DNA of 36,782 bases from Gaiellasilicea sp035525905 (lineage in GTDB: Bacteria > Actinomycetota > Thermoleophilia > Gaiellales > Gaiellaceae). The notes beneath the pieces are model-generated. The model saw nothing but the letters and a program-made list of their open reading frames with translations, did not search any database and had not been told where the DNA came from. How positions within the stretch are numbered: the first letter of the stretch is position 1; each line of letters opens with the position of its first letter. The position numbers were made by a program, and so were the translations under genes. Positions 31,491-36,782 of this stretch are shown one piece after another. The stretch covers positions 1 to 36,782 of the forward strand of contig DATLDK010000025.1 of assembly GCA_035525905.1 (NCBI GenBank). The letters run 5' to 3'.

Positions 31491-33485
31491 ATGCCCGAGC
31501 TCGGCCGCGCAGCGCTCGTCGCCACGCTCGGGCTCGTGCTCTACGCCGTCGTCGCGGGAGTGGCGGCGGCATCGATGCGCAGACGCCGCCTCGCCGCCTC
31601 GGCTCAGAACGCGCTGATCGCAGCCTTCGCAACGACGCTCGTTGCTGCCGCAGTCCTCCTCGCCGCGCTGGTTCGCAACGACTTCTCCTTTGTCTACGTC
31701 GCCGAGCACACGAGCCGTGATCTGCCTACGGGCTACACGATCTCGGCCTTCTGGGGCGGCCAGGAGGGCTCGCTCCTCCTCTGGCTCTTGATCCTGACCG
31801 GCTATGCCGCCACCGCCGTGCTGCTGAACCGCCGGCGCACGCGGGAGCTGATCGCGTGGGTGGTGCCGGTGCTGGGCGCTGTCGCGCTCTTCTTCGCGTT
31901 CCTCCTCGTCGCTCGGGCGACACCCTTCGCCGTCCAGACCGCTCCCGCGGACGGCGCGGGCCTGAACCCGAGCCTGCAGAACCCGTACATGCTGGCCCAC
32001 CCGCCCATGCTCTACCTCGGCTACGTCGGGCTGACGGTGCCGTTCGCGTTCGCCATGGGAGCGCTCCTCGCCCGCCGGACGGACGAGCGCTGGATCGTCG
32101 CGACGCGGCGGTGGACGCTCGTCGCCTGGACCGCGCTGGGCGTCGGCCAGCTGCTCGGCGCCCACTGGGCCTATCAGGAGGTCGGCTGGGGCGGCTATTA
32201 CGCGTGGGATCCGGTCGAGAACGCGGCGCTGATGCCCTGGCTCGCCGCGACGGCGTTTCTGCACTCCGTGATGATCCAGGAGAAGCGGGGGATGCTTCGC
32301 GTCTGGAACGTCCTCCTGGTCGTCCTCGCGTTCTCACTCTCGCTTTTCGGGACCTTCCTCACGCGCTCGGGGGTCCTCAGCTCCATTCACTCGTTCACGG
32401 AGAGCTCGATCGGCCCCTGGTTTCTCGGCTTCATCTGCATGGTCGCGCTCGGCTCGCTCGCTCTCGTTTTCGCGCGGTTGCCGCTGCTGAGGGCGCGCAC
32501 CCGGCTCGAGTCTCTCGTCTCGCGCGAGGCCACGTTCCTCTACAACAACCTTCTGCTCGTCGCGCTCACGCTGACGATTCTCTGGGGCGTCGCGTACCCG
32601 CTCCTGCACGAGGCCGTGCTCGGTGACTCGCGCATCGTCGGGCCTGGCTATTACAACTTCTTCCTGCGGGTCTTCGGGCTGCCGCTGCTCCTCTTGATGG
32701 GCATCGGACCGCTCGTGGCCTGGCGCCGTGCCTCTCTCCGCAGTCTCGGGGCGAGCTTCGCCGTGCCCGCAGGCCTCGCGCTCGTCATCGGAGCAATCCT
32801 GCTCGCGCTCGGCGCCGGTTCGTCGATCCCCGGGCTGATCGCGTACACGTTCTCGGCCTTCGTGCTCGGCTCGATCGCGCTCGAGTTCGTCCGGGGAACG
32901 CGGGCGCGGCGAGCGCTGTCCGGCGGCTCGTGGCTGCGCGCATTCTCGTCGCTCGTCGCTCGCAACCGGCGGCGTTACGGGGGCTATGTCGTGCACGCGG
33001 CTGTCGTCATGCTCGCAATCGGCATCGCCGGCTCGAGCGCGTACGACACGGTCAGCGAAGGGAAGCTCGTCCGGGGTCAGACTCTGGCCGTCGGCGACTA
33101 TCGGCTCACCTACCGCGCCCTCGACGAGCGCGAGGCGGTCAACGCGACGGAGATCAGAGCGGTCCTCGACGTCGAGCGAGGAGGCGAGGCTCTCGGTGCG
33201 GTCGCGGCCGGCAAGAACGCGTACACCGCCGAGCGGCAGGTCTCGAACGAGGTCGGCATCCGGAGCGACCTCGTCACGGGCGAGGACCTGTTCGTGATCG
33301 CGGAGCAGGTGAACGCGGACGGCAGCGTCTATGTCCGCGCCTTCGTGAAGCCCCTGGTGAACATGATCTGGCTCGCAGGCCTGGTCTTCCTGCTCGGGGC
33401 GCTGATCACCCTTTGGCCGGACGCCCGTGAGCAGCGGCGCCTGGCCGTGCGCTACGGCGAGGCGCGCGCGCACGCCGGATCATGA
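31491..33485 (+). CDS. ccmF: Cytochrome c heme lyase subunit CcmF
   Basis: The 664-aa polytopic membrane protein (about a dozen or more membrane segments) carries the WWD heme-handling motif WGGYYAWDPVENA (233-245) and the family stretches FWGGQEGSLLLWLLIL and NPYMLAHPPMLYLGYVG. A large extracytoplasmic domain near the C-terminus (about 525-625) precedes the last membrane segment. It transfers heme from CcmE to apocytochrome c outside the membrane. The ATG follows the ccmE stop directly, and the stop overlaps the next ATG (ATGA). Length is normal for CcmF. Confidence 0.95.
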   Translation: MPELGRAALVATLGLVLYAVVAGVAAASMRRRRLAASAQNALIAAFATTLVAAAVLLAALVRNDFSFVYVAEHTSRDLPTGYTISAFWGGQEGSLLLWLLILTGYAATAVLLNRRRTRELIAWVVPVLGAVALFFAFLLVARATPFAVQTAPADGAGLNPSLQNPYMLAHPPMLYLGYVGLTVPFAFAMGALLARRTDERWIVATRRWTLVAWTALGVGQLLGAHWAYQEVGWGGYYAWDPVENAALMPWLAATAFLHSVMIQEKRGMLRVWNVLLVVLAFSLSLFGTFLTRSGVLSSIHSFTESSIGPWFLGFICMVALGSLALVFARLPLLRARTRLESLVSREATFLYNNLLLVALTLTILWGVAYPLLHEAVLGDSRIVGPGYYNFFLRVFGLPLLLLMGIGPLVAWRRASLRSLGASFAVPAGLALVIGAILLALGAGSSIPGLIAYTFSAFVLGSIALEFVRGTRARRALSGGSWLRAFSSLVARNRRRYGGYVVHAAVVMLAIGIAGSSAYDTVSEGKLVRGQTLAVGDYRLTYRALDEREAVNATEIRAVLDVERGGEALGAVAAGKNAYTAERQVSNEVGIRSDLVTGEDLFVIAEQVNADGSVYVRAFVKPLVNMIWLAGLVFLLGALITLWPDAREQRRLAVRYGEARAHAGS

Positions 33486-33811
33486 CCTTGGCGCTGGCTC
33501 TCGCAGCGCTGCTCGCTGCCGCCTGCGTCGTGTTGGTCGCGCTGCCGTACCTCCGCGAGCCCGCGGCCGAGCGGGATGCCCTGGACGACCACGGCGAGCT
33601 CGAGCAGAAGCAGCTGGAGCTGGCCGAAGTGCGCGACCGTGCGCTCGGGGCGCTGAAGGAGCTCGAGTTCGACCATCGCACGGGGAAGGTCTCGGACGAG
33701 GACTACCGGTCACTGGTCGGCCCTCTGCGCCGCGAGGCGGCCGACGCGTTGCGAGCTCTCGAGCCCCGGGCGGGAGCTACCGGACGTGTGAAAGCCGAGC
33801 GGCCCGGGTAG
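33482..33811 (+). CDS. Short CcmI-like protein
   Basis: The 109-aa product has one N-terminal membrane helix (about 3-24) and then a charged coiled-coil stretch (LEQKQLELAEVRDRALGALK). The segment ELEFDHRTGKVSDEDY matches the N-terminal part of CcmI/CycH, the component that holds apocytochrome c for ligation. The usual TPR domain is absent, so it is a minimal CcmI. It overlaps ccmF by 4 bases. Confidence 0.8.
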   Translation: MTLALALAALLAAACVVLVALPYLREPAAERDALDDHGELEQKQLELAEVRDRALGALKELEFDHRTGKVSDEDYRSLVGPLRREAADALRALEPRAGATGRVKAERPG

Positions 33812-33820
33812 GTCCTCGGC

Positions 33821-33985
33821 GTGGAACCGCTCGAACCGCAGGTGCCGACCCCGGTGCCGGAGCCCTATCCCCCTCCCGACGAGGGGAATCCGCCCGAGCC
33901 TGCGGTGATTCCCGAGCCGTACCCGCCGCCCGACGAGGGCGATCTGCCCGGCCCGGCGATCGTGCCGGAACCAGGCCCGCAGTAG
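33821..33985 (+). CDS. Proline-rich micro-ORF, 54 aa, with internal duplication
   Basis: GTG start 9 bases after the ccmI-like stop, with AGG upstream. The product is about 40% Pro with many Glu. The unit (V/I)PEPYPPPDEG(N/D) occurs twice, and VPEP recurs at both ends. It would be unstructured and acidic. The context suggests the last gene of the ccm operon, or the remnant of a longer CcmI tail after a frameshift or stop. I cannot assign a function, and it may not be translated. Confidence 0.45.
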   Translation: MEPLEPQVPTPVPEPYPPPDEGNPPEPAVIPEPYPPPDEGDLPGPAIVPEPGPQ

Positions 33986-34017
33986 CCGCGCGCGCGTAGA
34001 TTTCGGTAGGAAGCGGC

Positions 34018-34029
34018 TAGACTGGACAG
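34018..34029 (+). promoter_or_regulatory. Promoter of the M23 gene
   Basis: TAGACT (34018-34023) would give a start near 34030 and a leader of about 50 bases, unlike the leaderless genes nearby. The leader contains a short GTCCC/GGGAC stem. It is too short for a ydaO riboswitch. Confidence 0.4.
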
Positions 34030-34079
34030 CGTCCCCGCTCCGGCAGGGACGGCCGACCGCCCGACGAAACTACCCCCGA

Positions 34080-35276
34080 ATGCGCCTGCGTCCCGTCGCT
34101 ACCGGCTTTCTGCTGGCTCTCGTCCTCCTGCTCGTGTCACCGGCGTCGGGGCAGGACGGGATCGGGGCCAAGAAGCAGGTCATCGACGCGCGTATCGACG
34201 TGCTCGCGAAGAAGGTGCAGGCCGCTCGCGTTCGCGAGGGCGTGCTGAGCTCGCAGATCACTCTGGTCACGTCGAAGATCAGGGAGCTTCAGGGCGACGT
34301 CGACAGCGCCTCGGCGCGGCTGGGCCAGCTCGAGACCGTGCTCGCGCTCCATCAGCGCAAGCTCGAGCGATTGAACCAGCTCTATCGCGTCCAGACACGC
34401 AAGCTCGTGTTCCTGCAGCGCCAGCACAAGGCAGCCACCGAGCGCCTGAACAGGCGGCTGGTGGACATCTACACGTCCGACCCGACCTCCGCGCTGACCG
34501 TGGTGCTCGAGGCGGGGAGCTTCTCCGACCTCCTCGACCAGCTCGAGTTCCTCAACGACATCGGCACGCAGGATCACCGGATCGCCAGCGAGGTCAAGGA
34601 AGCGAAGCTGCAGATGCAGGAGACCAGGAACGCGACCCGCAGCACCCGTAAGCAAGTCGCGAGAACGACGCGGATCGTGGCGGATCGAACCGCCGAGCAG
34701 CGAGCTGTTCGCGACCGGCTCGCCTGGAAGCAGCGCGAGCTCGCAACCGCACGCCGCGACAAGCGCGAGACGCTTGCGACCGTCCACGAGAACAAGGCGG
34801 ACGCGCTCGAGCACATGCGCTCGCTCCAGGCGCAGAGCGCAGAGCTCGCGGCGCGGATCCGCTCCGCCCAGAGCTCGGCGATCGTGCCCGCCCCGACCGG
34901 CGCCGCGTCCGCTGCGGGGTTCGTCTGGCCGGTGCACGGCGTGCTCACGAGCCCGTTCGGGTGGCGTTGGGGACGCATGCACGAGGGGATCGATCTCGCC
35001 GTCCCGAGCGGGACACCGGTCGTCGCCGCGGCGGCGGGGACGGTGATCGTCGCCGGCTGGCTCGGCGGCTACGGCAACCTCGTGGTCGTCGATCACGGCA
35101 ACGGCATCTCGACTGCGTACGGCCACAACACGAGCGTCGCTGTCGGCGTGGGCCAGTCGGTGGCGCAGGGGCAGCTGGTCGCCTACTCCGGGAACACCGG
35201 TCATTCGACGGGGCCGCACGTTCACTTCGAGGTGCGTATCAACGGGTCACCCGTCGACCCGCTCGGCTACCTCTAG
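34080..35276 (+). CDS. Secreted coiled-coil M23 peptidase (EnvC/NlpD-like murein hydrolase or activator)
   Basis: The 398-aa product has a signal peptide (about 1-24, ending SPASG). A long coiled coil (about 28-280) is rich in K, E, R and Q in heptads. The C-terminal M23 LytM domain (about 285-398) includes GVLTSPFGWRWG, H301-x3-D305 (HEGID), YGHN and HVHFE (H380, H382). All zinc ligands are present, so it may be an active endopeptidase rather than only an amidase activator. The architecture matches cell-division/envelope hydrolases controlled by FtsEX-like partners, although no ftsEX is in the window. Confidence 0.92.
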   Translation: MRLRPVATGFLLALVLLLVSPASGQDGIGAKKQVIDARIDVLAKKVQAARVREGVLSSQITLVTSKIRELQGDVDSASARLGQLETVLALHQRKLERLNQLYRVQTRKLVFLQRQHKAATERLNRRLVDIYTSDPTSALTVVLEAGSFSDLLDQLEFLNDIGTQDHRIASEVKEAKLQMQETRNATRSTRKQVARTTRIVADRTAEQRAVRDRLAWKQRELATARRDKRETLATVHENKADALEHMRSLQAQSAELAARIRSAQSSAIVPAPTGAASAAGFVWPVHGVLTSPFGWRWGRMHEGIDLAVPSGTPVVAAAAGTVIVAGWLGGYGNLVVVDHGNGISTAYGHNTSVAVGVGQSVAQGQLVAYSGNTGHSTGPHVHFEVRINGSPVDPLGYL

Positions 35277-35328
35277 CCGCCCCGTATCTCGAACGCCTCG
35301 CTAATCGTTTACATGTTGCAAGTGAGAA

Positions 35329-35350
35329 ACGACGTCTCCGAGGACGTCGT
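35329..35350. repeat. Short inverted repeat after the M23 gene
   Basis: ACGACGTC and GACGTCGT (8 bp) have a 6-base loop. The repeat lies upstream of the stronger hairpin and may be part of the 3' end of the M23 message. Confidence 0.35.
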
Positions 35351-35371
35351 CTTCGCCTCTCCCGATGCGCA

Positions 35372-35397
35372 GCGGCCGCCCTCAGGGGGGCGGCCGC
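35372..35397. terminator. Bidirectional hairpin between convergent M23 and hpt genes
   Basis: GCGGCCGCCC (35372-35381) pairs with GGGCGGCCGC (35388-35397) across a 6-base loop. It sits between two convergent genes and has no T-run, which is common for high-G+C terminators. Confidence 0.6.
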
Positions 35398-35403
35398 GCG
35401 CGT

Positions 35404-36012
35404 CTAGGCTGCGGCGGTGCCGCGGTCGCTGCGGTAGCCGTCGCCCGTGAGATGCACCGGTAACTCTTCGCTCGTGACGACGTGCAGGTCCGGCAGGGAC
35501 CGCCAGCGCTCGTCCAGCCCGAGCCCGTAGCCCGCGAACAGCTCGTCCGGCACGGTGAAGCCCACGTAGTCGAGCGGGACGTCGTCGACGAGGCGGCGGT
35601 AAGGACGGTCCAGCAGCGTCACCGCCGACAGGCTCGCCGGGCTCCGGAGCGACAGGGTGCGCGCCAGGAAGTTGAGCGTCAGGCCGGTGTCGACGACGTC
35701 CTCGACGATGAGGACGTGACGGCCGACGAGGGGCGTGTCCAGATCTTTCAACAGTCGGACTGCTCCGGCCTGCCCCCCCGAGTAGGCGGCGAGCTCGAGG
35801 AAGTCGACGCCGTGCGGCGTCGGCAGGGCGCGCGAGAGGTCTGCGAGGAAGACCGTGCTGGACTTCAGCGGCGCGACGAGCAGCGGCTCGCAGTCCCCGT
35901 ACGCCTCCGCCAGCTCGTCGCCGAGCTCAACGACCCGCCGGCGGATCTCGTCGCGGGTCAGGTAGACCTCCCCGATGGGGTGGCCGTCGGCCGCGAGACG
36001 GCCGGCTAGGAT
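35404..36012 (-). CDS. hpt: Hypoxanthine phosphoribosyltransferase
   Basis: This enzyme salvages hypoxanthine/guanine with PRPP. The core runs from EVYLTRDEIRRRVVELG to VHLTGDGYRSDRG. It has the PRPP loop VLIVEDVVDTGLTL, the flexible-loop region VDFLELAAYSG, and the base-binding DYVGFTVPDELFAGYGL. No ATG, GTG or TTG occurs in frame between the end of the upstream gene and the conserved core. ATC 36012, behind GAGGGA at SD distance, gives 202 aa with an N-terminus of the usual length (xLAGRLAADGHPIGEVYLT). The start therefore remains uncertain (ATC or CTG, or a sequence error). The preceding gene ends 14 bases upstream. Confidence 0.88.
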   Translation of the reverse strand: MLAGRLAADGHPIGEVYLTRDEIRRRVVELGDELAEAYGDCEPLLVAPLKSSTVFLADLSRALPTPHGVDFLELAAYSGGQAGAVRLLKDLDTPLVGRHVLIVEDVVDTGLTLNFLARTLSLRSPASLSAVTLLDRPYRRLVDDVPLDYVGFTVPDELFAGYGLGLDERWRSLPDLHVVTSEELPVHLTGDGYRSDRGTAAA

Positions 36013-36026
36013 CGGCTTTCCCTCAT

Positions 36027-36395
36027 CTAGGACGCGAGCTTCAGCCGTAATCTCTGGGCCAGCCGCTCGATGTCGCGCCGGTAGAACAGCTTGATCTTGA
36101 CCTCGGGGTACAGCCGCTTCAGCTCGCGCAGCTTGCGGTTCTTGCGTGTCACGAGTGACTGCCGCATCACCGTCACCTCGACGTACAGGTCCTGCTCCGG
36201 CAGGTAGAAGTCGGGCGTGAACGCGCTCGTCACGCGTCCGTCGGCGTCCTGCTCGAGCACGAACGTGCGCGGCTCGTACTCCCACGGAACGCCGTAGAAG
36301 TCCAGCATCTTGGCGCATTCCAGTTCGACCTCGTTGACGAACCTGGGCGGGGTCGCGCCGGCATAGGCGCGGAACGCGGGCGGTTGCCGGGGCAC
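36027..36395 (-). CDS. Small PD-(D/E)xK-nuclease-like protein
   Basis: The 122-aa product starts at GTG 36395; TACCTT ends 7 bases before it. A TTG at 36404 is the alternative. FVNEVELECAKMLDFYGVPW is followed by FTPDFYLPEQDLYVEVTVM, the PD...(D/E)-x-x pattern of restriction-endonuclease-like folds, then KLRELKRLYPEVKIKLFYRR. The usual Lys after EV is replaced by Thr (EVT), so the protein may bind DNA without cutting it or use another residue. It is upstream of hpt on the same strand. A hairpin-rich gap separates it from the divergent metallophosphoesterase. Confidence 0.72.
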   Translation of the reverse strand: MPRQPPAFRAYAGATPPRFVNEVELECAKMLDFYGVPWEYEPRTFVLEQDADGRVTSAFTPDFYLPEQDLYVEVTVMRQSLVTRKNRKLRELKRLYPEVKIKLFYRRDIERLAQRLRLKLAS

Positions 36396-36521
36396 GACCT
36401 TCAAGGTAGCGCGACCCTCGGACGACCTATGCTGTCCTTTCTTCGCAAGGACACGGGCAAAGCCCGTGCCCGCGCCAAGACCCCGGAAGGGTCGCTTCGC
36501 TCCCAAAATCACGCGGCTCCC

Positions 36522-36527
36522 TATGCT
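36522..36527 (+). promoter_or_regulatory. -10 element of the metallophosphoesterase gene
   Basis: TATGCT ends 6 bases before ATG 36534. Two small inverted repeats (around 36453-36470 and 36479-36493) lie upstream of it. Confidence 0.45.
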
Positions 36528-36533
36528 TGGCTC

Positions 36534-36782
36534 ATGTCCGAGCCCGCAGAGGGGACAACCTTCACGATCGCGCACCTCTCCGACCTCCACTGCGGCGGCC
36601 AGTACTTCGTCCCTGGCCTGCTGGAGCGGGCGATCAGCGAGATCAACGACCTGAAGCCGGACATCGTCGTGTGCTCCGGCGACCTGACCACGTTCGGCTT
36701 CAAGCACGAGTACGAGGAGGCCAGGCGCTACCTGGACAAGGTCACGTGCGAGTCGATGGTCGTGATCCCGGGAAACCACGAT
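36534..36782 (+). CDS. Metallophosphoesterase (3' end cut by the window)
   Basis: The first 83 residues are visible. Calcineurin-like phosphoesterase motifs appear in order: FTIAHLSDLHCGG (D-x-H), DIVVCSGDLT (GD) and VVIPGNHD (GNHD). These are three of the five metal-binding blocks; the two C-terminal His blocks would lie beyond the window. No signal peptide, so probably a cytoplasmic phosphodiesterase. Substrate unknown. ATG start with a leaderless-type -10. Confidence 0.88.
   Translation, partial: MSEPAEGTTFTIAHLSDLHCGGQYFVPGLLERAISEINDLKPDIVVCSGDLTTFGFKHEYEEARRYLDKVTCESMVVIPGNHD

Noticed and set aside
33986..34079. ydaO (c-di-AMP) riboswitch before the M23 gene
   Set aside because: Such riboswitches often precede cell-wall hydrolase genes in actinobacteria, but the leader is only about 50 bases and lacks the conserved elements.
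36451..36495. tRNA gene from the small stems before the metallophosphoesterase gene
   Set aside because: Only two isolated short hairpins are present; no cloverleaf, T-loop GTTC or acceptor stem could be built.

Overview
This is about 36.8 kb of a very G+C-rich, densely packed bacterial chromosome. GTG starts, 4-bp stop/start overlaps (ATGA, GTGA, TTGA), the pdxS-pdxT-yebC-ruvCAB order, an actinobacterial-style HelD ATPase and a two-component system next to an HtrA protease point to Actinomycetota, probably a deep lineage such as Thermoleophilia. The placement is inference. I see no rRNA, tRNA, CRISPR array, transposase or phage gene, and no gene-free stretch over 300 bases.

Layout. (a) 1-3327, plus strand: PLP synthase (pdxS, a membrane protein, pdxT) and yebC. 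(b) 3331-8666, minus strand, the accessory region and most interesting part. In transcription order it holds an FHA-HTH regulator, a 64-aa protein, five tandem small peptide genes that share a leader-like N-terminus, an M50-type membrane metalloprotease with a PqqD/RRE-like N-terminal domain and a Thr-rich tail, a secreted protein with two CxxC motifs and a similar Thr-rich tail, and a lipoprotein. The last three genes overlap by 4 bp. A strong hairpin separates the peptide genes from the protease. I read this as an uncharacterised peptide-export/processing (RiPP-like) cassette. (c) 8742-10825: ruvC-ruvA-ruvB. (d) 10822-18885: a lytic transglycosylase, HelD-type ATPase, small unknowns, recJ and the bifunctional (p)ppGpp enzyme Rel, then a GNAT acetyltransferase. 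(e) 19358-23427, minus strand: response regulator, sensor kinase, HtrA protease and a secreted repeat protein. An 11-bp-phased hexamer repeat lies upstream of both the regulator gene and htrA, so they probably form one autoregulated envelope-stress regulon. (f) 23662-25801, minus strand: phosphohexomutase, thioesterase, GAF-like protein. (g) 25869-30838: a secreted propeller-like protein, an adenylate cyclase/AAA/TPR signalling protein and an endonuclease IV-fold protein. (h) 31098-33985: part of cytochrome c maturation (ccmE of the Cys type, ccmF, a short ccmI-like gene). (i) 34080-36782: an M23 murein hydrolase-like protein, hpt, a nuclease-fold protein and a truncated metallophosphoesterase.

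Two window-wide patterns stand out. At least sixteen genes have a TANNNT-type -10 element ending 6-8 bases before the start codon, which predicts leaderless mRNAs. Four convergent gene pairs end in one shared CTAG that supplies both stop codons. By contrast, four of the five small peptide genes carry good Shine-Dalgarno sequences, which marks that cassette as translated differently from much of its surroundings.
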